This document shows positions 36,592-45,128 of a stretch of DNA of 64,000 nucleotides, piece by piece. Source of the DNA: Giardia muris (lineage: Eukaryota; Fornicata; Diplomonadida; Hexamitidae); contig CM016927.1 in the NCBI GenBank assembly GCA_006247105.1, forward strand, positions 1,116,001 through 1,180,000. The letters run 5' to 3'. A model generated the notes under the pieces. That model made no database searches and was not told the DNA's origin. It saw nothing but the letters and a program-made list of their open reading frames with translations. The position numbers were made by a program, and so were the translations under genes. Each line of letters opens with the position of its first letter. The first letter of the stretch is position 1.

Positions 36592-39234
36592 TCACTTACG
36601 GCCCACGCGTTTCCCACGCATCCGTGCCGCTCTGAACTCGGGTCTCGCGCGGCCCTTGGCCTCACTTCGCTCACGTACCTTTTGCTGTCTGATCCTTTTG
36701 TCAGCACGTACCTTAACTATTCGCTCCTTCGAGCGTAGTGTCTGTTCTATAGCAGCGTTGACCTTCGATGGCTCTGTCTTGATGGGGAGATGGCCTCTGG
36801 CCTGCGCACTGCGGATGATTGCACCTCGCTTGCGACCTAAACCTTGTCCCATAAGGAGTTCCTTCGCACGCTTATCAGTTATGGTCTCCTGAGTTCCTCC
36901 GGAGGCGATTCTCATGTTCATCTTGATCTTCCAACGCTTGTAACTGTCTTTCACCTTCTCCTGAGAAACCCATTGTCCAGTCGAGTCATTGAAAGCCTTT
37001 CGCTCGGCCGAGGGGTAACGCTTCTGAAGGTGCTCATCAGATATCGTCGGGGCAAATTGCTTGAGCTCCACATTTTCGTACCGTCCACGACGGGCATCCC
37101 AACGCCTCTCATAATGTCTCTTGCGCAGGATCGTGTTAAGGGCATCCTTGTCATCTGGTAAGAAGTCGGTTATCAACGATTCCAGCTTCCCAGGCTTAGC
37201 TATAGCACCTTCATTAGTTAGAGTCTGTGCGGATAGAAACTTCCCCTTATCCTCGACCGCTCCCATCTCACGAACGCAGAAGCTATTCTGTTGCTCCCGA
37301 GTCCTGAGGGCGGCTTTCCCGACCTCGGTATATGCATCTAGGTCTGTTCGCGTCATGAAATAGCGCGTCTTCGGCGCGGAACTGGCCCCAACGATCTCCT
37401 CTTGATTCTTCTTCAGTTCCTCTTGGACAAGACTCTTCTCCATCCGCTTTTTCTCAATGAGACGCCGCATCTTGAGCATCGCCGTCGATGCCGCGTCCCC
37501 ACCAGACTCAACAACCCGTGCCTCGAGCTGTGTGGTGGCCACTCTATAGGAGTTCAAGACGGAGGCCAAGTACTGCATGGCATGCTCGGACTCCGCATGC
37601 TGGCGAATGACAGAAAGGTCTGCAGACCCTATGCGAGAAAAGATGCAGATGGGATACTCGTGAATGAGGTTGTTAGCGATGATGTTTCTCGCACGTGCGG
37701 CCGAGCTAGAACTCGCGTCCGGCCGCATGCTCCTCACCTGCTTCATGGCATTAGTCGCGACCTTTACGGACGATTGTATCTCGACCCCATGTAGGTTGTG
37801 TCTTTTGATGATATCGGACTGAATCATGTCCAAGAGCGTACTCGGAAGAAGAGAAGTCAGACCCTGCATGACAGACTCGGTGGCATGCCTTCCGACCAGG
37901 CACTCCATTGTCATCAGTGACTTGCTGAGCTCCTTAGATTTCTCCACAAAGGAGAGGAGCCCGGGGTCGTCTATGGTACAGCTGTGGAACGAAACCCCGA
38001 TATGTAACATGATGTCCAGGCAGTAAGGGAGCTCATCGCCCTCAATGAGAGAGATACAGAGCCCGTAGCGCTGCGCTCGCGCAGAACGGCCTGCCCGGTG
38101 CACAAACACCTTTCCAGAGCAAGGAAAGTGATAATTGACCACGCAGTCAAGCCCGGGAAGGTCAATTCCACGCGCGGCAACGTCTGTCGAAATGAGAATG
38201 TTCGTCCTCCCAGCAGTGAGAGACGCCACCGCGGCTTCGCGTTGCTTCTGGTCCAACGATCCATACAGTTCCGAACACTTGATCTCGTTCGCTCGGAAAA
38301 TAGAACCTAGAAAGTCGCAATGGTGCTTTGTGGCGACGAAGATTAGGACTTTCCAGTCTCTTGGGAAAAGGTCGCGACACAAGTACAGAAGCGCTGCTTC
38401 TTTATGCCCAGTAGGGCAGTATAAGAATTGAGTAGTCAGCTCCCGCGGAAGTGTATGCTCACGCTCGACGTGGACTATGACGGGATTTTGGAGCCGCGCA
38501 CTAGAGAAGTGGGCCAGGGATTCCGAAAGCGTCGCGGTTACCAATATGATCTGGTACCCAAGGAAGGAGCGTGAATGAGTCGCCTCGATCGTCCGGCCGG
38601 CGGTACGATTGCTTGGAAGAAGCGCAAGAATCTCACCAACTTGTTGCAAGAACCCCATCTCGAACATGCGATCGCACTCATCAAAGCAGACGTACTCAAC
38701 GGTTCTGAATAGAGACGCAAAGTTATCGACAAGCTTAGCGTGATGAAGAAAGCGTCCTGGCGTACACACTATGATATCCGGGTTGGCGGCGAGAGCGCTG
38801 AACTGGTCATCAAGGGCCTCACCTCCAACAAGAAGGCAAATACGTAGCGCAGGATCCGTGTATTTAGCCAGCTTCCGCAGGACGGTTGCGATCTGCAGGC
38901 AGAGCTCACGGGTGGGCGCGATCACGACCCCGCGCACCCCGACCGTCTGCTTGTGTGACAGGAGTATATTGATCAATGGGATCCCATAGGCCGCAGTCTT
39001 TCCGGATCCCGTCTTACTCACAATGCAGACATCACCCCCCTCAAGGATGGCCGGGATGGCCTCTTTTTGAATGGGAGTCATGCTACTGAAGCCAAGGGCT
39101 CGAATGCCTCGCCGCACAGGAGGCGCAAGATCAAGGCTGTCAAACTGAGAGGCTGATCTTTTCCCCAGAGACTTCGGGCGGGTGGGCCTCCCGTCCTCGA
39201 ATGCTCCGACGGCGCGGTAATCAAGATCTTCCAT
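36592..39234 (-). CDS. DBP10: DEAD-box RNA helicase Dbp10/DDX54
   Basis: An 880-residue nucleolar helicase for 60S ribosomal subunit assembly. Visible motifs are Q motif (GFSSMTPIQ), motif I KTGSGKT (74-80), Ia PTRELCLQ, motif II DECD (185-188, in place of DEAD) followed by RMFEMGF as in Dbp10, motif III TAT in place of SAT, motif V STDVAARGID and motif VI HRAGRSAR. The Dbp10-type C-terminal region is recognisable by WDARRGRYENVE and a basic tail rich in Lys/Arg. The DECD variant is known in other helicases and should keep ATPase activity. AGTGAAG overlaps the stop codon and may act as the polyadenylation signal. Confidence 0.88.
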   Translation of the reverse strand: MEDLDYRAVGAFEDGRPTRPKSLGKRSASQFDSLDLAPPVRRGIRALGFSSMTPIQKEAIPAILEGGDVCIVSKTGSGKTAAYGIPLINILLSHKQTVGVRGVVIAPTRELCLQIATVLRKLAKYTDPALRICLLVGGEALDDQFSALAANPDIIVCTPGRFLHHAKLVDNFASLFRTVEYVCFDECDRMFEMGFLQQVGEILALLPSNRTAGRTIEATHSRSFLGYQIILVTATLSESLAHFSSARLQNPVIVHVEREHTLPRELTTQFLYCPTGHKEAALLYLCRDLFPRDWKVLIFVATKHHCDFLGSIFRANEIKCSELYGSLDQKQREAAVASLTAGRTNILISTDVAARGIDLPGLDCVVNYHFPCSGKVFVHRAGRSARAQRYGLCISLIEGDELPYCLDIMLHIGVSFHSCTIDDPGLLSFVEKSKELSKSLMTMECLVGRHATESVMQGLTSLLPSTLLDMIQSDIIKRHNLHGVEIQSSVKVATNAMKQVRSMRPDASSSSAARARNIIANNLIHEYPICIFSRIGSADLSVIRQHAESEHAMQYLASVLNSYRVATTQLEARVVESGGDAASTAMLKMRRLIEKKRMEKSLVQEELKKNQEEIVGASSAPKTRYFMTRTDLDAYTEVGKAALRTREQQNSFCVREMGAVEDKGKFLSAQTLTNEGAIAKPGKLESLITDFLPDDKDALNTILRKRHYERRWDARRGRYENVELKQFAPTISDEHLQKRYPSAERKAFNDSTGQWVSQEKVKDSYKRWKIKMNMRIASGGTQETITDKRAKELLMGQGLGRKRGAIIRSAQARGHLPIKTEPSKVNAAIEQTLRSKERIVKVRADKRIRQQKVRERSEAKGRARPEFRAARMRGKRVGRK

Positions 39235-39483
39235 CGTTCCTTTCTGATTTCTTATTATGTACGCTCTTGTTCCCCGTTTGCAGGCTACACATCAAAGAGT
39301 GAGTGCACATGGTTAAACCCTATGCCTTTCTTATTGGTCCACCTCCTCATATGGTCGTCACTGATCCAGCAGAGCAGGTTTATAGAGACTCGTCAGATGA
39401 GACTTAACGCCTCGTTAATTGCGTCTAGAAACGCTATAGTGCCATTATTCTTCTAAGAACTCTCCCTCACGTTCACACCACAA

Positions 39484-39625
39484 GCTTAACGAGCCCCCCA
39501 TCTCTGTCCTCAATGGCTGGGGGCTCTTCCTCAGTGATGGCAGTTACCCTGAGGAAAGGAAGCCTCCCAGTGCACAACTTATATCCAATCACCCCCAGGG
39601 CCCAGACGTCCCCACTACATCTACC
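39484..39625 (-). pseudogene. Fragment of an ankyrin-NEK kinase (C-lobe relic)
   Basis: On the minus strand these bases translate to a kinase subdomain IX-X piece (GDVWALGVIGYKLCTGRLPF, then EEPPAIEDRDGGL), clearly homologous to residues ~275-325 of the kinase at 7557. It has no start, no catalytic core and no continuation on either side. Its upstream edge meets the VSP pseudogene on the other strand within a few bases. Confidence 0.85.
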
Positions 39626-39628
39626 CCA

Positions 39629-40400
39629 GTGCAGTACTCGGGACGATCGACCGCTCCTCCGGGAGAGCAGTACCGGAGATCGACGTCCTCGAGGGCTCGA
39701 TGGAGGTGAAGGCTCGAGCTGCGGGGACGTGTGCAGCTGATTCGACCTTCACCATCCCGGGGGTTGAGGGAGAGTTCTGCAAGAAGTGCAGTGAGACGGG
39801 TGAGGCCCCGATCGACGGGGCTTGTGCAGCGGATCCGACTAATACTGTCACGGGTGCTACTTGTGGTAGTGGTGTCTGCACAGGATGTGGAACGGGGAAC
39901 TGCTTCCTGTTCGAGGGAGGCTGTTATGACCAGACACAGGGGGTTGGGAGTAAGCTGTGCTCCGCCCTCCAGGACACTCCCGATGGAACCTGCAAGGCGG
40001 CTCCAACTACCGATGCCATCACCTTCGTCAAGGACAGCACCCTCTACCTCTGTAGCGATGCAACAAATGGAGGAAAAGAGAACTGCGGTACATGCACCTA
40101 CGCCTCGAACGCCTTCACGTGCTCGGAGTGCCTCGAGGCCACCACTCTTCCTCCTCTTCTCCCGTCACCTGTACGAAGTGCGTCCTCTCCAACTGTGTAT
40201 CCTGTCCAGACAGCAAGGACGTCTGCACGACCTGCCTCAACGGCTTCCAGGGGTTATGGATGCGATCGGGCCGGCTTGTGGGGGCGAGGAGGCCTCAACG
40301 AGCACCCCGAGGAGAGCTGTGGGCCTCCCGTCCTCGGGGCAGGTCGTTGGTAGTGGTTGGATGCCCAGAGTGTCAGATGGGCGGGGAGGGGGAGCTTCAG
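39629..40400 (+). pseudogene. VSP pseudogene, 5'-truncated and frameshifted
   Basis: VSP sequence begins inside the signal-peptide region (GTGCAGTACTCGG) with no ATG; the first internal ATG (39700) would give a protein with no signal peptide. CxxC and GGCY coding runs on to about 40140 (TCSECLEA). The frame is then lost and VSP-like sequence continues in another frame (TCTKCVLSNC, DSKDVCTTCLNG). A decayed remnant of the membrane-helix/CRGK end is recognisable near 40345-40380. The ankyrin gene starts 31 bases further on. Confidence 0.85.
39903..40400 (+). repeat. 498-base direct repeat, second copy at 52388-52885
   Basis: Reading the two segments side by side at an offset of 12485 bases I see no substitution or indel. 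The repeat includes the frameshift and the decayed VSP 3' end. Upstream and downstream the copies diverge, although both are flanked by the VSP 5' cassette and by an ankyrin gene start. Confidence 0.85.
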
Positions 40401-40431
40401 TCCGAGGAGAGTTAATGCCTGATTCTCAAAA

Positions 40432-41574
40432 ATGTCTCTTACAGACTTGATGGAGGCGGCCGAGAGGGGGGATCTCAGGGGCGTGAAAAGGAATTTCAGC
40501 GAGGTTGGGAAGAGGAGCGGAAATGGATGGACGGCCTTGATGTATACTGCAGCGAACGGCCACGCCGGTTGCATACCCCTCCTCAAAGAAGAGATCGGAA
40601 TGCAGAACGAAAAGGGGTGGACTGCACTAATGTGGGCCGCTCACGACGATCACGCGCGTTGTGCTCGAATCCTTCTCTCCGAGGCAGGAAAGCGATCGAC
40701 GAAGAACTGCGGCATATTTCCCCCAGGAATAACTGCTCTCATGATAGCAGCCCGCCGAAACCACCTCGAGATCGTCGAACTCCTTCTTCCCCGTGAACAA
40801 GGATTGAGGGACAATAATGGCTGGACCGCACTGATGTTGGCCGCTTCTAAAGCCAATACGGAATGTGCCCGACTCCTCCTCTCAGAGGCAGGAGCGCAGT
40901 CATCGGAGGAACGAACATTCAGCTTGAATGGTAGCAAAATTACCCTTCCTTCCGGAGTAACGGCTCTCATGCTTGCAGCCCACGAGAACCATCCCAAAGT
41001 CGTCGAACTCCTCCTCCCCTACGAGCAAGGAATGACTGACTCCAATGGCCATACTGCTCAGTGGTACGCGCACAACAGTTCAAGGGGAGGCGACTTCATC
41101 CGAGTCCGCAAGCTCCTCAAAAATGAAGGCTCAGAACGAATTCTTCCGCCACCGAATCCTGGTGAGATGCTTAAGCTTCAAGAGGGTGTCAACAAACTCA
41201 CTACTGAAAACGAGTCTCTCAAGAATGATCTCTCCTCCTCCAAGAATACCCTAGAGGAGACAAAGAATGTGCTATCCCAACTGAATCGGGAAGTCTCCTC
41301 CCTCAAACAGCAGCTCCAGAAGGCCAACGACAAGGCAAAGAAGTATCAGGATATGTGCGAGGACCTCCAGAAGTTATCTGATCAGAAACAGGCCTTTATA
41401 GACCAGCTAGTCAAGGAGGCAGCCTCACTCAGACAGACCATGGTTCGGCAGAATACCTCTCTCACCACCTTTCTGATCGAGGTGCTCAAGACCCACGGAA
41501 CCCAGGAGCCAAGGAACAGGGGTCCCATGCCCGCTGGCTCCCTCCCAGAGCCGGCCGTCAAACGGGAGGTGTGA
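40432..41574 (+). CDS. Ankyrin-repeat protein with coiled-coil tail
   Basis: A 380-residue member of the 21.1 family. ATG follows TCTCAAAA. The N-terminus MSLTDLMEAAERGD is shared with the gene at 52923. Six or so ankyrin repeats (NGWTALMYTAANGH, KGWTALMWAAHDDH, GITALMIAARRNH and others) run to about residue 235, then a coiled coil fills ~250-345 (LSQLNREVSSLKQQLQKAND). No kinase or RING domain follows, unlike its relatives in this island. It directly follows a VSP pseudogene, as does the gene at 52923. Confidence 0.9.
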   Translation: MSLTDLMEAAERGDLRGVKRNFSEVGKRSGNGWTALMYTAANGHAGCIPLLKEEIGMQNEKGWTALMWAAHDDHARCARILLSEAGKRSTKNCGIFPPGITALMIAARRNHLEIVELLLPREQGLRDNNGWTALMLAASKANTECARLLLSEAGAQSSEERTFSLNGSKITLPSGVTALMLAAHENHPKVVELLLPYEQGMTDSNGHTAQWYAHNSSRGGDFIRVRKLLKNEGSERILPPPNPGEMLKLQEGVNKLTTENESLKNDLSSSKNTLEETKNVLSQLNREVSSLKQQLQKANDKAKKYQDMCEDLQKLSDQKQAFIDQLVKEAASLRQTMVRQNTSLTTFLIEVLKTHGTQEPRNRGPMPAGSLPEPAVKREV

Positions 41575-41824
41575 TCGGCCCCCAGGGGAAGCCTCCCGGA
41601 CTCCCTGAGGACTCTTCCCTAGAGGACTGGACGCCCACAACCCTTCCCTCTCCCAGTGGGGGCATGGGACGAGGGTGCTCCTCCTCAGCTATTCACACGT
41701 CCTTCGTTCGTCCTGGTGGAGCACGACTCCCAGAACTCGGGGAGTTGAGAGCGTCCAGCCAGGCACTCCACGCACTTCGTTGATGTTGAAGACGGTGGCA
41801 GTGTATGAGTGTGAGATATGGAAC

Positions 41825-42700
41825 TTAGAAATACACTCTGGCCACTCCTTTAATAGAACCATTACAGAGTGGGCACTTCTGGTTCTCAAGCTGTCTCATA
41901 CAGCTGGAGCAGACGCAGAGATGGTTGCAGGGTAGAAGGAGAATATTCCTTTGGTTCATGAGACAGATAATGCACGTTATCATCGCTTTAGCCTGTTCGG
42001 CTTTTCGGTCCGAGGCCTTTTGACGGCTTTTATTCATATTCTGATACTTTTCTATCTGCTGTTTGAGAGTGAAGACTTCCTGATTCAATCGAGCTAGCTT
42101 CTTCTCTACTTCATTGTATGCATTCTTGGACAAGGCGATCTCTTTCCTTAAGAATTCGCTCTCAGCTGTGAGCTTGTTGATATGCTCTTGACTGGTTAGT
42201 CCAGGACTTGGTGGAGGGATTCGCTCTGTCCCCTCATTCTCGAGGAGCTGGCGGACGCGGGTGAAGTCTCCTCTTCTTGGACTGTTGTATGCATACCATT
42301 TGGCCGTGTGCCCTTTGGAATCAGTCATTCCCTGCTCATAGGGAAGGAGGAGCTCAACTATCTCGTGATAGTTTCGATGGGCTGCTATCATGAGGGCAGT
42401 CGTTCCGGGGGGAAAGTCATACCATTCCTTCGTCGTTTGCTTCCCCGCTTCAGAGAGAAGAAGACGGATGCAGTCTACCCGTCCGTCGTACGTAGCCCAC
42501 ATTAGAGCAGTCCATCCGTTCCTATCCTGTATTCCAAGCTCCCTTTTGAAGAATGGGATGCAACTAGCATGGCCGTTGTGGGCAGTTTTCATCAGGGCCG
42601 TCTCTCCACCGCTGCTCCTTTTCTTAATTTTATTAAGGTTGGCCTTCACGGCCCTGAGGTTCCCATCCATGGCCGCATACATCAGAGCTGTAACGGACAT
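41825..42700 (-). CDS. Ankyrin-coiled coil-RING finger protein (E3 ligase-like)
   Basis: A 291-residue protein. Residues 1-155 carry about four ankyrin repeats (ETALMKTAHNGH, NGWTALMWATYDGR, GTTALMIAAHRNY), 170-230 a coiled coil, and the C-terminus a C3HC4 RING finger (CIICLMNQ, LPCNHLCVCSSC, CPLCNG). RING proteins of this type recruit ubiquitin-conjugating enzymes, with the ankyrin part choosing the substrate. ATG at 42700 is preceded by a run of As. The short N-terminus MSVTALMYAAMDGN is a shortened form of the island's ankyrin start. Confidence 0.9.
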   Translation of the reverse strand: MSVTALMYAAMDGNLRAVKANLNKIKKRSSGGETALMKTAHNGHASCIPFFKRELGIQDRNGWTALMWATYDGRVDCIRLLLSEAGKQTTKEWYDFPPGTTALMIAAHRNYHEIVELLLPYEQGMTDSKGHTAKWYAYNSPRRGDFTRVRQLLENEGTERIPPPSPGLTSQEHINKLTAESEFLRKEIALSKNAYNEVEKKLARLNQEVFTLKQQIEKYQNMNKSRQKASDRKAEQAKAMITCIICLMNQRNILLLPCNHLCVCSSCMRQLENQKCPLCNGSIKGVARVYF

Positions 42701-42927
42701 TTTTTCTGAAGCTCCGGGTGTCCACTTTTTTCAGCATTCCAGCATCCTATTGATGAATTCTACTCTCCCAGGACCTTCAACACTGGAGGTGTACTGAATG
42801 CCCCACTCTTCCGTGATTAAGGGTAACCTCATTCCGTTCACTGGTCTTCCCACTAGAACCTCCTTATTGCTCTAAACATCTATACCCCTTGAGGAGAGGA
42901 ATCTTCTTCCTCCTCAATCCTCAGCAC

Positions 42928-44880
42928 CTAGATGACATCCTCGACGCTCATTTCTGGGTCAAGAAGCCTTTGGGCTTCCTCATCGGCTGGGACCTCCGCC
43001 TTCTTACACTTCCGCTTCAGAATGAAGAAGATTGCGAGTCCGACTCCACTGATAACGATCACACAACCCATCCCAATCCCGACTTTCGCACCTTTAGAGA
43101 GTCCGGGTCCGGAAGATCCAGATACCACGCAACTTGGGCCATTGGGGCGATATCCAGATGGACACTGGCAACCACTTCCATAACATGTTCCTACATTACT
43201 ACATATAACTCCATTGGCGATGCAGCCTCTTGAGATGCACCCCATCCCCGCTACGTCCTGATACCCTGACGCACAAGAGGAGCAGGAAGCACCGGAGTAC
43301 CCAATAATGCACGCGCATGTACCCGCATCGACGTTACATCGCCCGTTGCCCGAGCAGAGAGAATTCCCCGTGATGCAGACATTTGGAAAGCATTGCCCGT
43401 TGTACACGGAATAGTCCTGGGGGCAGCCGCACTGACCCTTTCCACTTGGCAGTTTGACACAAGACATCGAGGGGCACACAGCTCCGTTTTCGTTGCGGCA
43501 GTAGCTGGACACGCAGATGTAATCTTTGTCAGAGACGGTTTCCGCGTCACACTGGCATTTGTACGATCCCCTATCGCTGACGCACTTTCCAAAACCTCCG
43601 CATACGCGCCGGTCCGGGTTGTACGTAATGCACTCTTTTGCGACACAACCAACCTCATAGTTAATGAAGACGAATCCGGGATGGCAGTGACCAGAGAAAT
43701 TCTCACAATGGGGGCCAGCAAAGGCGAAGTCGCAGTCGCAACCGAAGGTCCGACAGGTCCCATGGCCACTGCATTCCAGCGTCGACCCGTCGGAGAGAGA
43801 TACGAAGCAGCTCGGTGGGAGGCACGAATTATTGCGGGTGATGAAACCATCGTCGCACTCGCAGTGGTACTTATAGCCAGAACCGGAGCTCTCAGCGATG
43901 CACTTTCCATTTGGACACATCTGGTTGTCAACGTAGCAGCCTGTAGGGATGCAGGGATAAACATCAGTTGATAATGCACCATCGTTACATTTGCAGACGA
44001 AGGCGTCTTCCAGGTCGAAATATAAGCACTCTCCGGCACCCTGAATCCCACACACCATCGGGGGATCCGTCTTAGTCAAGCACCTGTCCGGATAGCACGT
44101 CCCATCGACACGGGTCTGATTTGGAGGACAGGCGCCCGGATCTGCATCGTTGTGAGTACACTTGTCTCCAGAGAAGCCCGAGTTACAGAGGCAGCCACTG
44201 GGAGTGCAGACCCCGGCGTTGCCGCAGTAGGTCTCGTAATTATCTGAGACGCACGAGTTGCTGAGGCACTGCCCGTCTTTGGCCTTGCACTTATCATCAC
44301 AGACACAATGCCACTTGCGTGCATTGATCATGCCCGTAGCGGAAAAGCTGCACGTTCCACAGTTGTTACAAAGGACAGAATCGCCCTGAGTGGTCTTCTG
44401 AATGCATTTAAGTGGGTAACACTCCCCATTAATGATTGCACCGTAATTGAGGTTGCAGGTGGTGCAGAGCTTGTGATCGGAGTAGTGTTGCTCGCAGCCG
44501 CAATAGTATGCAGAGTAGCCGTTATACAGGCACGTTCCGTGGCCGCTACACGCGGTTTGCACTCCATTGATAGTAGTAATGCAGACATCGGCCGCGCACT
44601 GTGACCCGATGGCGGTCAGGCCTGAGGGACATTCGCAATGATACGAGCCTCCTGTCTTCACGCATTCTCCGTTCGGGCAGAGGAGATTATACTGAGGATT
44701 GTAGCACACCTCGGGGACGCATAGCATTGAAGGAGAGAGTGTGCATCCCTCATCACAGATGCAGGTGTACACGCCGTCGGTCTGCTGGCACGTCCCGTGG
44801 CCTCCACACTCCTTGTTTTGGTAGTAGCAGAATTGAGGTAGTTTTGCTAGGGCGGCATCTAGGATTAGGAACCAGAACAT
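42928..44880 (-). CDS. High-cysteine EGF-like membrane protein
   Basis: A 650-residue type I surface protein of the Giardia high-cysteine membrane protein/tenascin-like class. I chose ATG at 44880, giving a clean short signal peptide (MFWFLILDAALA); the frame extends upstream but without signal character. About fourteen EGF-like units with C-x-GHGTC and CxCxxG patterns follow. One membrane helix lies near residues 600-621, and a 29-residue tail contains EEAQRLLDP. It differs from VSPs by lacking GGCY and CRGK. The tail holds an [DE]xxxLL dileucine sorting motif, typical of endocytic or peripheral-vacuole targeting. Confidence 0.88.
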   Translation of the reverse strand: MFWFLILDAALAKLPQFCYYQNKECGGHGTCQQTDGVYTCICDEGCTLSPSMLCVPEVCYNPQYNLLCPNGECVKTGGSYHCECPSGLTAIGSQCAADVCITTINGVQTACSGHGTCLYNGYSAYYCGCEQHYSDHKLCTTCNLNYGAIINGECYPLKCIQKTTQGDSVLCNNCGTCSFSATGMINARKWHCVCDDKCKAKDGQCLSNSCVSDNYETYCGNAGVCTPSGCLCNSGFSGDKCTHNDADPGACPPNQTRVDGTCYPDRCLTKTDPPMVCGIQGAGECLYFDLEDAFVCKCNDGALSTDVYPCIPTGCYVDNQMCPNGKCIAESSGSGYKYHCECDDGFITRNNSCLPPSCFVSLSDGSTLECSGHGTCRTFGCDCDFAFAGPHCENFSGHCHPGFVFINYEVGCVAKECITYNPDRRVCGGFGKCVSDRGSYKCQCDAETVSDKDYICVSSYCRNENGAVCPSMSCVKLPSGKGQCGCPQDYSVYNGQCFPNVCITGNSLCSGNGRCNVDAGTCACIIGYSGASCSSCASGYQDVAGMGCISRGCIANGVICSNVGTCYGSGCQCPSGYRPNGPSCVVSGSSGPGLSKGAKVGIGMGCVIVISGVGLAIFFILKRKCKKAEVPADEEAQRLLDPEMSVEDVI

Positions 44881-45121
44881 CTTGTTCGTCGATATTTTGG
44901 CCAGATCTTTCCGATAGCAATGTAGCTCAAGAAGTGTATGGATTACCACTCCGTCCTCCGCATTATCGGCGGAATACCGTACAAGGCCACAGAGCAGACA
45001 AAGATGTGAGATTGAGTTCTTCTGTATTCAACTTACTGCTCAACAGTCTCTCCACGTCACTAGAGATGCCTCATCTCCGACCACTGCATTCCCAGACCTC
45101 TTTCTGACTACAGGGGCCTCA

Positions 45122-45128
45122 ATTCACT
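45122..45128 (-). terminator. Polyadenylation signal overlapping the VSP stop
   Basis: Minus-strand AGTGAAT, an exact AGTRAAY match, overlaps the last base of the TGA stop (45130-45128) of the VSP reading frame. Confidence 0.6.

Noticed and set aside
44881..44949. Earlier start for the EGF-like membrane protein
   Set aside because: The later Met gives a proper signal peptide directly before the first EGF unit; the extension is polar.
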